Shown here: positions 51,069 to 58,973 of the stretch, piece after piece | How the letters are laid out: each line of letters begins with the position of its first letter | Position numbering within the stretch: position 1 is the first letter of the stretch | Assembly: GCF_029168315.1 (NCBI RefSeq) | Contig: NZ_JARGYD010000005.1 | Location: 124,001-188,000 of the forward strand | Source of the DNA: Psychromarinibacter halotolerans | GTDB lineage: Bacteria > Pseudomonadota > Alphaproteobacteria > Rhodobacterales > Rhodobacteraceae | DNA length: 64,000 bases | Direction of reading: 5' to 3' | Position numbers and translations under genes: made by a program | The notes under the pieces: generated by a model | Databases searched by the model: none | What the model was told of the DNA's origin: nothing | Seen by the model: the letters and a program-made list of their open reading frames with translations, nothing else

Positions 51069-52904
51069 TCAGGCCATGCGCAACGTGTCGTTCGCGGGCG
51101 TTGCCTGACCGAGGAACTTCAGAAGCTCTGGAAAAGGCAGCGGCCCCGAAATCGCGAAGCCCTGCGCGCGGTCGCATCGCAACCCCCGCAAGCGCGTCAA
51201 TGCCGCGTCCGTCTCGACCGCCTTGGCGGTGACGGACAGGCGCAGTTCTTCAGCAATCGTCTGGACCGCCCGCAGGATCGCCTCGGTGCTGGCGTCCGAC
51301 AGGTAGGCGGTCATCGCGGGCGCCATGTTCAGGCCGCTGACCTCCAGTCGCCGCATCTTGGGCAGGGCGGCGTGGCCGGTGCCGAAATCGTCGATGGCGA
51401 CGCCGAACCCCCGGTTCGTCAGCGTCTTCACAGCCGCTTCCACCACGCCTTCGGCGTCGGTCGCGATCTCTGTCTCGCTGATTTCAAGCGTCAGGTCAGA
51501 CGGGGCCAGACCGTGACCCATGACCTCCCACAAAAGCAGGTCGACAAGGTCGGGTTCGGCCAGCGTTTCCGCCGACAGGTTCACGGACATCACCGGCCGG
51601 GTGCAACCAAGCGCGCGCAGTTGGGCGGTGGCGGCAAGACCTTTCGACCGGACGATCGCATCCATGTGCCCCGACAGCCCGATCTCGGCCGCAGCGTCCA
51701 GAAACGCCTCTGGTGACAGCAGGCCCCGCGTCGGGTGCGGCCAGCGCGCCAGCACCTCCAGCCCGACGACCTCGTTCGTGGCAACTTCGACGATCGGCTG
51801 GAAATGCGGCTCGAAGCTTTCGGTGTCGACGGCGGCGCGCAGTTCCGCATGCAGGGTGCGCCGCGCCTCGGCCTCGGCCCGCATCCGGGGCGTGAAGGCC
51901 TGTACGCCGCGCCGGCCCCGGCGCTTCACCTCGTAAAGTGCAAGGTCGGCATTGGCGATCAGCCGCTCGGCAGAGCCGTCGCCGGGCGCGGCCAGCGCGG
52001 TTCCGATGCTGGCCGGGCAGGCGATTGACGTGTCGCCCCACGGCATCGGCGCCGCCAGCGCCGTCGACAGGTTTTCGGCCAAGGCGGCGATGTCGCCCCC
52101 GTGGCGATCCGACCGGGTCACGATCAGGAATTCGTCCCCGCCGATCCGCGCGACGACATCCGCCGGCCCCGCGGTCTCGCGCATGACGCGGGCGGCATGG
52201 CACAGCGCGGCGTCGCCGGCGGCGTGCCCCAAGCGGTCGTTGGTGTCCTTGAAGTGGTCGAGATCGACGTGAAGCACGCCGATGATGCGGCCTTGGCTGT
52301 CGGGCGCATGCAGCGCCTGCGGCGTGTCAAGCACACGCATCAGCCGGTTGCGGTTGGCCAGCCCCGTCAATGGATCGGTCTCTGCCATGCGGGCGTTGCG
52401 GCGCAACTGCTGCATCAGCCGCGCCTGCGCACCGATCCAGCGCGCCGCGGCCACGACGTGCCGGACCTGCAGGTCGGAAAAGCGTTCCCGCGACCGGCGC
52501 ACCAGCCCGACGACGCCCACGGTCTCACTCCCGCTGCGCATCGGGGCCATCAGGACACGCCCGTACCCCTGTTCATACAGGTGACGCATCGCGGGGTCCG
52601 GTTCGCGGCCCAGCGCCGCGCGGCCGATCTGAAGCACCTCGCCGCTTTCAAGCACCCGCGCACGGGGCGAGCCTTGCGTCAGGGGCACAGGGTCGGCGTC
52701 AAGATCGTGGACCCCGTCACGGCGGAAGCTGCGGGCGACAAGCCGCCCGTCGTCGATAAAGCTCAGCTTGGAGCGATCCGACTCGATCAGTCTGGGCAAC
52801 CAAGCCGCGGACACGGACAGCACCTGTTCGATACTGTCCGCGCGCGAAAGCTCTTCTATGAAGGCGACCGGCAATCGGATCGCCGCATGTGCCGATTGGG
52901 TCAT
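51069..52904 (-). CDS. GAF-GGDEF-EAL protein with degenerate EAL domain
   Basis: 611 residues. A GAF domain at 15-165 is followed by a GGDEF domain with an intact motif (RIGGDEF, 253-259), so diguanylate cyclase activity is expected; no RxxD inhibitory site lies before it (GPAD instead). The EAL domain (365-600) keeps E383 (GLEVLARW), N442, E474, D505-D506 (DDFGTG) and Q581, but the usual lysine of the KID motif is N526 and the glutamate of EGVE is K561. Cyclic-di-GMP hydrolysis is therefore probably lost. No membrane span. Confidence 0.88.
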   Translation of the reverse strand: MTQSAHAAIRLPVAFIEELSRADSIEQVLSVSAAWLPRLIESDRSKLSFIDDGRLVARSFRRDGVHDLDADPVPLTQGSPRARVLESGEVLQIGRAALGREPDPAMRHLYEQGYGRVLMAPMRSGSETVGVVGLVRRSRERFSDLQVRHVVAAARWIGAQARLMQQLRRNARMAETDPLTGLANRNRLMRVLDTPQALHAPDSQGRIIGVLHVDLDHFKDTNDRLGHAAGDAALCHAARVMRETAGPADVVARIGGDEFLIVTRSDRHGGDIAALAENLSTALAAPMPWGDTSIACPASIGTALAAPGDGSAERLIANADLALYEVKRRGRRGVQAFTPRMRAEAEARRTLHAELRAAVDTESFEPHFQPIVEVATNEVVGLEVLARWPHPTRGLLSPEAFLDAAAEIGLSGHMDAIVRSKGLAATAQLRALGCTRPVMSVNLSAETLAEPDLVDLLLWEVMGHGLAPSDLTLEISETEIATDAEGVVEAAVKTLTNRGFGVAIDDFGTGHAALPKMRRLEVSGLNMAPAMTAYLSDASTEAILRAVQTIAEELRLSVTAKAVETDAALTRLRGLRCDRAQGFAISGPLPFPELLKFLGQATPANDTLRMA

Positions 52905-52978
52905 GGTGCCTGTCCTCGGCCCCGGTCTAGGCGATCTTCGTTGAAGAAGCCTTTATCCGGGCGGGCAGGGCCGGCGCG

Positions 52979-53755
52979 TTATTTCGACTGGGTCCGTTCC
53001 GCCAGCCGCAGCACCATGCGGCGCGGCAACAGCGGCACGATCCAGGTCAGGGCAAAGTTCAGCGCGGCGGAATTGATCTTCACCAACCGGCCTTCCATCA
53101 TCGCGTCATAGCCCATCTTCGCAACGGTGGGGGCGTCGGCGCCGCCCGCCTTCACCATCGCGGTGCCCTCCATATCGGCGGCCGAGGCGAACCCCGTCTC
53201 GACATAGCCCGGCGCCAGCACGGTGCAGGTCACGCCGCGCGGGCGCAGCTCTTGGTCGATCGCCTGCGAGAACGAGTTCACGAAGGCCTTGCTGGCGAAG
53301 TAGGCCGCCTGTTGCGGCCCGGGCAGGAAGCCTGCCGTCGACCCGACGTTCAGGATGCGGCCTGCGCCGCGCCCAGCCATGTCACGGCCAAATAGGTAGG
53401 TCAGGACCATCAGCGCCTTGATGTTCACGTCGACCATCGCAAGGTGCCGCGACAGGTCGCGTTCGACGAACTTGCCCTGTCCGCCGAACCCAGCGTTGTT
53501 TATCAGTATCTCAGGGGCCAGCCCCGCCGCGCGCACTGCGGCGTACAGCTCTTCCGCCGCGCCGGGCTGACCAAGGTCAGCCGGAAAGACATGGACCTCG
53601 GTCCCGTGCCGGTCCTCAAGTTCCTGCTTCAGCGCCAGCAACTCCGGCTCGCGCCGCGCGGTCAGGATCACCCGGCCGCCGGTGGCGGCGTGGATCCTTG
53701 CGAATTCTTGTCCAAGACCGGAGGACGCTCCGGTCACGATCGCAGTGGCGGGCAT
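52979..53755 (-). CDS. SDR-family oxidoreductase
   Basis: 258 residues of the classical SDR type. IVTGASSGLGQEFARI at residue 6 binds NADP, ILINNAGFGGQG is the NNAG motif, and the catalytic set is S in NVGSTAGFLP and YFASKAFVNSF. The C-terminus ends in a hydrophobic and basic stretch (ALTWIVPLLPRRMVLRLAER), a feature of the SDR group often labelled DltE or sulfoacetaldehyde reductase-like. Substrate unknown. The start at 53755 follows AAGGGGA; a frame nine residues longer also exists. It is on the same strand as metY upstream. Confidence 0.84.
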   Translation of the reverse strand: MPATAIVTGASSGLGQEFARIHAATGGRVILTARREPELLALKQELEDRHGTEVHVFPADLGQPGAAEELYAAVRAAGLAPEILINNAGFGGQGKFVERDLSRHLAMVDVNIKALMVLTYLFGRDMAGRGAGRILNVGSTAGFLPGPQQAAYFASKAFVNSFSQAIDQELRPRGVTCTVLAPGYVETGFASAADMEGTAMVKAGGADAPTVAKMGYDAMMEGRLVKINSAALNFALTWIVPLLPRRMVLRLAERTQSK

Positions 53756-53847
53756 TCTGCTTCCCCTTGGGCGCTTGGCCATCCCGGATTGGGGCGGCCT
53801 GACAGACCAGCTAGCCCGTATGGGGCGCAGACCAATGAAATGTGAAC

Positions 53848-53873
53848 GCGCGCCGGCGAACCGGCGCGCTTTT
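53848..53873 (+). terminator. Strong GC stem-loop with T-tract between metY and SDR genes
   Basis: GCGCGCCGG (53848-53856) pairs with CCGGCGCGC (53861-53869) around CGAA, followed by TTTT on the plus strand. Coding genes on both sides lie on the minus strand, and the minus-strand side has only GTTCACATTT. It may still end the metY message or may block antisense transcription. Confidence 0.7.
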
Positions 53874-53876
53874 GGA

Positions 53877-55169
53877 TCAGGCCGAAGCTTTCGCCAGCCC
53901 TTGGTCCAGGTCGCGGATCAGGTCGTCCGCATCCTCGATACCGATGGACAGCCGCACCACGTTCGGCGCGGCCCCCGCGGCCACCTGCTGTTCTTCGGAC
54001 AACTGGCGGTGCGTGGTCGAGGCCGAGTGGATCACAAGGCTGCGCGTATCGCCAAGGTTGGCGACATGGCTGAACAGCTCGAGGCTGTCGACCAGTTTGA
54101 CGCAAGCGTCGTAGCCGCCCTTCAGCGCCACCGTGAACAGCGCGCCGGCGCCTTTCGGATACAGCCGCTTCACGCGGTCCGCGTACGGAGAACTGTCCAG
54201 CCCGGCATAGGTCACCGCCTCGATCGCGTCGTGACCTTCCAGCCAAGTCGCGATTTTCTTGGCGTTGGCGACGTGCCGTTCCATCCGCAGCGACAGGGTC
54301 TCGATCCCCATCAGCGTGTAATGCGCGGCCTGCGGGTTCATCGTCATGCCAAGGTCACGCAGACCGATGGCGATGCCGTGGAACGTGAACGCCAGCGGTC
54401 CGAAGGTCTCGGCGAATTTCAGGCCGTGATAGGCGGGTTCCGGCTGCGACAGCGACGGGAACTTGTCCGAGGCGGTCCAGTCGAACCGGCCTGAATCCAC
54501 GATTGCGCCGCCGGTGACGGTCCCGTTGCCGGTCAGGTACTTGGTCGTCGAATGCACGACCAGCGTCGCGCCGTGCTCGATCGGGCGGCACAGGTACGGC
54601 GTGGCCGAGGTGTTGTCGACGATCAGGGGCAGCCCGGCCGCGTCCGCGATGCTGGCCAGCGCCTCGATGTCGGTGACGTAGCCGCCGGGGTTGGCGACGG
54701 ATTCGCAGAACACCGCGCGCGTGTCCTCGTCGATGGCGGCCTTCACGGCGTCCAGATCGTCGGTGTCCACGAACTTCGCCGACCAGCCGAACCGTTTGAT
54801 GGTCTGGCTGAACTGGGTAACGGTCCCGCCATACAGCCGGGTCGAGGCGACGACGTTGCGGCCCGGCCCCATCAGCGGGAACAGCGCCATGATCTGCGCC
54901 GCGTGGCCGGACGAACAGCACACCGCGCCAGCCCCGCCTTCCAGCGTGGCGATGCGTTCCTGCAGCACGGCGATGGTCGGGTTGGTCAGGCGCGAATAGA
55001 TGAAGCCGACTTCCTGCAGGTTGAACAGGGCGGCCGCATGGTCGGCGTCGCGGAACACGTAGGATGTGGTCTGGTAGATCGGGGTCTGACGGGCGCCGGT
55101 CGCCGGGTCGGGGCGCGCGCCCGCGTGGATCTGCAGCGTGTCGAAACCGTAGGTCGGTGCGTCGTTCAT
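53877..55169 (-). CDS. metY: O-acetylhomoserine sulfhydrylase
   Basis: 430 residues of the Cys/Met metabolism PLP family. The PLP lysine is K210 in VVHSTTKYLTGNG, and FIYSRLTNPTIAVLQERIAT, LEGGAGAVCCSSGHAAQIMA and GHAT-like HGATLVV parts match MetY. The enzyme makes homocysteine from O-acetylhomoserine and sulfide. The ATG at 55169 has AGGGAG six bases upstream, which can be masked by a complementary stretch 25 bases further up. A methionine-related leader control is plausible but not established. Confidence 0.93.
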   Translation of the reverse strand: MNDAPTYGFDTLQIHAGARPDPATGARQTPIYQTTSYVFRDADHAAALFNLQEVGFIYSRLTNPTIAVLQERIATLEGGAGAVCCSSGHAAQIMALFPLMGPGRNVVASTRLYGGTVTQFSQTIKRFGWSAKFVDTDDLDAVKAAIDEDTRAVFCESVANPGGYVTDIEALASIADAAGLPLIVDNTSATPYLCRPIEHGATLVVHSTTKYLTGNGTVTGGAIVDSGRFDWTASDKFPSLSQPEPAYHGLKFAETFGPLAFTFHGIAIGLRDLGMTMNPQAAHYTLMGIETLSLRMERHVANAKKIATWLEGHDAIEAVTYAGLDSSPYADRVKRLYPKGAGALFTVALKGGYDACVKLVDSLELFSHVANLGDTRSLVIHSASTTHRQLSEEQQVAAGAAPNVVRLSIGIEDADDLIRDLDQGLAKASA

Positions 55170-55175
55170 GATTGC

Positions 55176-55211
55176 CTCCCTGAAATGAACATTGACGCCA
55201 TCTGTAGGGAG
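55176..55211 (-). promoter_or_regulatory. Inverted repeat masking the metY ribosome site
   Basis: On the minus strand CTCCCT (55211-55206) can pair with AGGGAG (55181-55176), and the latter is the metY Shine-Dalgarno sequence. The loop has 24 bases. The stem is short but touches exactly the ribosome site, as in leader switches of the methionine regulon. Confidence 0.4.
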
Positions 55212-55239
55212 CAAGGCCACGACTGTCCATCGCCCGGGC

Positions 55240-55767
55240 TCAGGCGGGCGTCGCCTTCAGAAGGCGACCGACATAGTCGCGAATATCCTCGGGCCACGCG
55301 GCCATGTGCACCTGCATCCCGGCGGTGTCACCGGCGAACAAGGCGCGCATCGCCTCTTCATAGCCTGGACGGTCCCCGGCAAGCGCGGTGGCCGCGCTAT
55401 AGGCCGCGTCTTGCGCCTGGCGGGAGGTCGCGGACTCGGCGCGCATCGCCTGTTCGACCAGCCGCCGCAGCGTGGCAGAGGCCCCGCCACGCTGGCCCGA
55501 CAGCCAGTCCCAGTGGCGCGGCAGCAGCGTCACCTCGCGCGCCTTCACACCCAGCTTCGGCCGCCCCCGCCGCGCGGGCGCCTCGGCATGCCGCGCGGCC
55601 ACCTCCTGCGGTGTGCCGCGCAGGTCGAGATCGACGACCTTGCCGGTGGCGTCGTCGAACGCCAGCACGCTGCCGCCGCGCGCCACGGCGCTCTGCATCT
55701 TGGCGGCGACGTCGGCCACCGTCCCCCGCGCCAGCAGGCGCGCGTCTTCGAATACGGTCAGTTCCAT
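55240..55767 (-). CDS. DUF2239 family protein
   Basis: 175 residues. N-terminal ELTVFEDARLLARGTVADVA is followed near residue 65 by a basic stretch RRGRPKLGVKAREVTLLPRH then WDWLSGQRGGASATLRRLVE, typical of DUF2239 and similar in look to a ribbon-helix-helix DNA-binding fold. The C-terminal half is helical. Function unknown. Two CCCGGG-centred palindromes lie just upstream, and I suspect this protein binds them. The adjacent GIY-YIG gene is divergent. Confidence 0.8.
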   Translation of the reverse strand: MELTVFEDARLLARGTVADVAAKMQSAVARGGSVLAFDDATGKVVDLDLRGTPQEVAARHAEAPARRGRPKLGVKAREVTLLPRHWDWLSGQRGGASATLRRLVEQAMRAESATSRQAQDAAYSAATALAGDRPGYEEAMRALFAGDTAGMQVHMAAWPEDIRDYVGRLLKATPA

Positions 55768-55776
55768 AATGTGCTT

Positions 55777-55818
55777 TTACACCCGGGCAAAAATATGTCA
55801 ATAGAACCCGGGTAAAAA
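55777..55818. promoter_or_regulatory. Two CCCGGG-centred palindromes between DUF2239 and GIY-YIG genes
   Basis: TTACACCCGGGCAAAAAT at 55777-55794 and AGAACCCGGGTAAAAAT at 55803-55819 share a CCCGGG core, the second being the perfect palindrome ACCCGGGT, each followed by AAAAAT. Their centres are 25 bases apart. They lie between the divergent start codons at 55767 and 55844, as operators would. Confidence 0.55.
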
Positions 55819-55843
55819 TGAATCGTCGAAGGAAGGCAGGGCC

Positions 55844-56152
55844 GTGGACCGTCGGACTATAAAGACACAATGGAAGGACACGCCGCCGGATGCGGGCATC
55901 TACGCGGTGCGTGTGGGCACCGGCGTCTGGATCGGCGCGACCCTGCGGCTCGGGGCGGCGGAACGCCGCCTGCGCTTCACGTTGAAAACAGGCGGCGCGC
56001 GGCCCCCGGCGCTGCAGGCGGCCTACCGCGGCGAGATGAAGTTCGAGGTGTTGGAGCGCTTCGACGAAGATATCTCGCCTATGGCCCGCGAGCGGCTATC
56101 CAAGGAGCGTCGGGCGCATTGGGTCGAACGGACCGGCGGGACGGCGCTGTAG
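55844..56152 (+). CDS. GIY-YIG nuclease-family protein, divergent
   Basis: 102 residues. AGIYAVRVGTGVWIGATLRL near residue 17 is the GIY-YIG core, where the usual YIG is WIG, followed by a FEVLERFDEDISPMARERLS helix with the acidic residue and KERRAHW at the end, as in alphaproteobacterial members of this group. The altered second tyrosine leaves catalytic activity uncertain. The GTG start is supported by GGCAGGG upstream. It converges on dgoK across a pair of inverted REP-like elements. Confidence 0.65.
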   Translation: MDRRTIKTQWKDTPPDAGIYAVRVGTGVWIGATLRLGAAERRLRFTLKTGGARPPALQAAYRGEMKFEVLERFDEDISPMARERLSKERRAHWVERTGGTAL

Positions 56153-56212
56153 CAGGGGGCGCTGCCCCCGTCGCTTCGCGACTCCCCCGAGGTACTTGGA
56201 AAGAGAAGAAGC
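56151..56212 (+). repeat. REP-like palindromic element, copy B1
   Basis: GGGGGC-GCT-GCCCCC, then GTCGC-TTC-GCGAC, then CCCCCGAGGTACTTGGAAAG and AGAAGAAGC. Together with the next copy in inverted orientation it forms one large palindromic unit between the convergent GIY-YIG and dgoK genes. The right half is inverted at 56228-56290. Confidence 0.85.
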
Positions 56213-56227
56213 AAATGCGCGACGGCC

Positions 56228-56290
56228 TTCTTCTCTTGGGAAATACCTCGGGGGAGACGCGCCGAAGGCGCGGCGGGGGCGGAGCCCCCT
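56228..56290 (-). repeat. REP-like palindromic element, copy B2 (inverted)
   Basis: Read on the minus strand it gives AGGGGGCTCCGCCCCCGCC, a GCGCC-TTC-GGCGC hairpin, CCCCCGAGGTATTTCCCAAG and AGAAGAAG. It faces copy B1 with 15 bases between. It ends just after the dgoK stop codon and may act as terminator for it. Confidence 0.85.
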
Positions 56291-56293
56291 TGT

Positions 56294-57184
56294 TCAGACC
56301 CCGAGATGCGCCGCGGCGAGCCCTGCGAGGGTCATCGCGTCGCCGTCTGCCGTGACCGGGGTCAGGCCCTGCGCCTGCAGGGCTTTCGCGTAGAGCCCCG
56401 ACAGCGCCGGTGCGCCGATCAGGACAACGGGCTGGCCCAGCCAATAGGCGCGGGCGGCGGCCAGTTCCATGCCGATCAGCCAGCCCGACAGCCGCGCGCG
56501 GGCGGTTTCGGCGGCCAGGCCGTCCAGCAGGCTGCCGGCACGCAGGCAAAAGGCGCGGGCGGCGAAGCTTTCCGGACGGGAGAGCGATTCCGACACCGCT
56601 TCGAGGAAGGCGTCGTCGTCGAAACCGTCGGTCGTCACGCTGTGGCGCAGGACGGACTGGCCGGCGATCAGCGCGAAGATCTCGCCCGACATGAAGGTGC
56701 GGAAGCTGACGATCTCTTTCGCGCTGATGTGGGCCCACTTGGTGTGGGTTCCGGGCAGGCAGAGGATGCCGTCGAAATCCGGATTGGCCGCGACGAAGCC
56801 GGCGATCTGGGTTTCCTCGCCGCGCATGACGTCGGCGGGTGACGCCTGTGACAGTCCGGGGATGATGCGCACGTCGAGCCGGTCGTCGTGGACCAGCGCG
56901 CGGATCATTCCGTTTCCACCGGCGGGGGCGCAGGGCACGGCGCGGTAGGGCGCCTCGACCCAGCCCTGCCGGGCGCCCACCATGCCGCAGGCGACGACCG
57001 GCGTCGCGCCGTCGGGGCGAAGCCAGGCTTCGACCAGCGCCAGCAGCGCCGGTTCGAAGGCCTCGGGCGACAGGCGGCCCATGCCGTCGTCGCTGTGGGC
57101 CGAGGCGCGGATCTCCGGCCCCGTCATCGCCCATGCCCTCAGGTGGCTGGTGCCCCAGTCGACCGCGATCCAGTCGTCGCTCAT
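56294..57184 (-). CDS. dgoK: 2-dehydro-3-deoxygalactonokinase
   Basis: 296 residues. IAVDWGTSHLRAWAM at the start is the phosphate-binding loop of the sugar-kinase fold, and CLPGTHTKWAHISAKEIVSF, TFMSGEIFALIAGQSVL and WLIGMELAAARAYW are DgoK signatures. DgoK phosphorylates 2-keto-3-deoxygalactonate (KDGal), the product of galactonate dehydratase. It starts nine bases after the uronate dehydrogenase stop and is the last gene of the operon. No aldolase (dgoA) is seen within the window. Confidence 0.92.
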   Translation of the reverse strand: MSDDWIAVDWGTSHLRAWAMTGPEIRASAHSDDGMGRLSPEAFEPALLALVEAWLRPDGATPVVACGMVGARQGWVEAPYRAVPCAPAGGNGMIRALVHDDRLDVRIIPGLSQASPADVMRGEETQIAGFVAANPDFDGILCLPGTHTKWAHISAKEIVSFRTFMSGEIFALIAGQSVLRHSVTTDGFDDDAFLEAVSESLSRPESFAARAFCLRAGSLLDGLAAETARARLSGWLIGMELAAARAYWLGQPVVLIGAPALSGLYAKALQAQGLTPVTADGDAMTLAGLAAAHLGV

Positions 57185-57193
57185 GTCCGTCCC

Positions 57194-57991
57194 TTACTCT
57201 TGGTGTATGCCGTCGGCCGTGAAGCCGCCGCCCTGATAGACCACGTCGGGCGCATCCGCCGCCGGTTTCTCGCGGGCGGCGTCGACCTCGGCGCGGTAGT
57301 CCTCGGCGTTGTCCTGCGGTTTCCAGCCAAGCCATGCAACCTTGGAATTGTCCCAGAAGTTCGCCGTGTTGGCAGAGTTGCCGTAGATCACCGGGCAGCC
57401 GAGCTTCGGCACATCAAGACAGCGGCGGATCAGACGTTCGAGATCATCGAAGCTAAGCCACGTCGACAGCGCCCGGTGGTTCGACGGTTCCGGAAAGCAC
57501 GAGCCGATCCTGACCGACGCGGTCTCGATCCCGAACTTGTGGAAGTACATCGACGCGATCATCTCGCCGAACACCTTGGACACGCCGTACAGGCCGTCGG
57601 GCTTGGGGTAGATCGTGTTGTCGATCACCTCGTCCTGCCGGAAGAAGCCAACCGCGTGGTTCGAACTGGCGAAGACGACGCGGTTGCAGCCGTGGATGCG
57701 GCAAGCCTCGTACAGGTTGTACATCCCGTCGATGTTGGCGTTCTTCACGACGCTCCATGGCGCTTCGACCGGCTGGCCGCCGAAGTGGACGATGGCGTCG
57801 CAGCCCTCGACCATCTTCGAGACCGCCTCGGCGTCGCCGAGATCGCAGGTCACGACTTCTTCGTTCTCGCCCGCGGGCTCCATGTTGCCACGGTCGGCCA
57901 GCCGCACGATCTCGGCCAGATCGCCCAGCCGGGCGCGCATCTGGCGGCCGAGGTTGCCACCGGCGCCGGTGATCAGCAGTCGTTTCATCAT
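57194..57991 (-). CDS. Uronate dehydrogenase-like NAD-dependent epimerase-family enzyme
   Basis: 265 residues of an extended SDR. TGAGGNLGRQMRARLGDL binds NAD; VVFASSNHAVGFF, YGVSKVFGEM (Tyr/Lys pair) and IRIGSCFPEPSNHRAL-type segments match uronate dehydrogenase (Udh), which oxidises D-galacturonate or D-glucuronate to the aldarolactone. Two ATGs in a row; the first is used. It lies between dgoK and the alpha/beta hydrolase gene. Confidence 0.82.
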   Translation of the reverse strand: MMKRLLITGAGGNLGRQMRARLGDLAEIVRLADRGNMEPAGENEEVVTCDLGDAEAVSKMVEGCDAIVHFGGQPVEAPWSVVKNANIDGMYNLYEACRIHGCNRVVFASSNHAVGFFRQDEVIDNTIYPKPDGLYGVSKVFGEMIASMYFHKFGIETASVRIGSCFPEPSNHRALSTWLSFDDLERLIRRCLDVPKLGCPVIYGNSANTANFWDNSKVAWLGWKPQDNAEDYRAEVDAAREKPAADAPDVVYQGGGFTADGIHQE

Positions 57992-58055
57992 GTCTCTCTC
58001 CCTTGTTCGTTCGATCTTTGGTGATGTCTTGGGCCCAGCACGGCGCGGCGCCGAC

Positions 58056-58973
58056 CTATCCGAAGTCTTGGTGCCCGCGCGCGGCGGCTTGGGCAAGGAA
58101 ATCCAGAACGGCGACCCGCATGGGCGCCGTCTCGCCATGACCGGCGGCGGGGTCGATGGCGCAGGTCAGCCGGTCGTCATGTCCGGCATAGGCCGCCCGC
58201 AGCCGGGCAAGGGCGGTATCGCGCGCGGCGGGCGGGGTCAGGTGGTCGGTGCCGCCGTGGCAGGCGAATTGCGGGCGGGGTGCGATCAGCCCGGCGATGT
58301 CGCCGGTCTCGGCCAGCGGCAGCAGGCCCGGCACCGACAGGTAGAATCCGTGACGCGCGTGGGCGCCTGCGTCGATCATCGGCCCGATGTCGGCCAGCAT
58401 GCACAGGTGGGCGCAACCCGCGACGCGTGGTTCCAGCGCGGCCAGCCAATAGGCATGCGCCGCGCCCATCGACAGCCCCAGCGTGAAGATCCGCGCGGCG
58501 TCCACGTCGGGCCGCTCGGCGAGGTAGCCGAACGCCGCGCCGAGGTCGTTCAGCATATGGCCGAACAGGCTTTCACCGCGCCAGAACAGGGCCTTGGCCA
58601 TGTCGTTCTCGTCGCCCTCGTCCCGGCGGTCGCCGAAGCCGGTCATGTCGACGCACAGCGCGGCGAACCCGGCGTTGGCCAGTGCGATGCCGTAGCCCGG
58701 CGTGTGCAGAAAGCGGCTGCCCTCCAGCATCTCGCGCCGACCCAGCCGATAGTCGCCGCCGTGCGCATGGCAGTACAGCACGGCGGGCAGGGGGCCCGCT
58801 GTCTCGGGCCGGATCAGGGTAGCGGGCATCGGCCCGCGCGGTCCCCGCAATACAAGCGTCTCGACGGGATGCCCGGCCTCGGGCGCGGCGTCCTTGCGCG
58901 ACACCGCAGCGGCGGGGCGGGGATCCCAGCCGGTCAGCCGTTGCAGGCGCGTGCGAAGGGCGTCGGGCGTCAT
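58056..58973 (-). CDS. Alpha/beta hydrolase of the sugar-acid operon
   Basis: 305 residues. The nucleophile is serine in TLGLSMGAAHAYW, with acid in HGGTDHLTPP and histidine in AAGHGETAPM near the end, and VLYCHAHGGDYRLGR the oxyanion side. The form is that of dienelactone-hydrolase or acetyl-xylan-esterase-like enzymes. The start codon overlaps the enolase-family gene stop by four bases (ATGA). In this operon it may hydrolyse a lactone, or a methyl or acetyl ester of a pectin-derived sugar acid. No signal peptide is present. Confidence 0.78.
   Translation of the reverse strand: MTPDALRTRLQRLTGWDPRPAAAVSRKDAAPEAGHPVETLVLRGPRGPMPATLIRPETAGPLPAVLYCHAHGGDYRLGRREMLEGSRFLHTPGYGIALANAGFAALCVDMTGFGDRRDEGDENDMAKALFWRGESLFGHMLNDLGAAFGYLAERPDVDAARIFTLGLSMGAAHAYWLAALEPRVAGCAHLCMLADIGPMIDAGAHARHGFYLSVPGLLPLAETGDIAGLIAPRPQFACHGGTDHLTPPAARDTALARLRAAYAGHDDRLTCAIDPAAGHGETAPMRVAVLDFLAQAAARGHQDFG

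Noticed and set aside
55170..55239. SAM-II or SAM/SAH riboswitch by name
   Set aside because: Expected for the gene, but the conserved core sequences of those classes as I know them are not present; kept only as a generic masked ribosome site.
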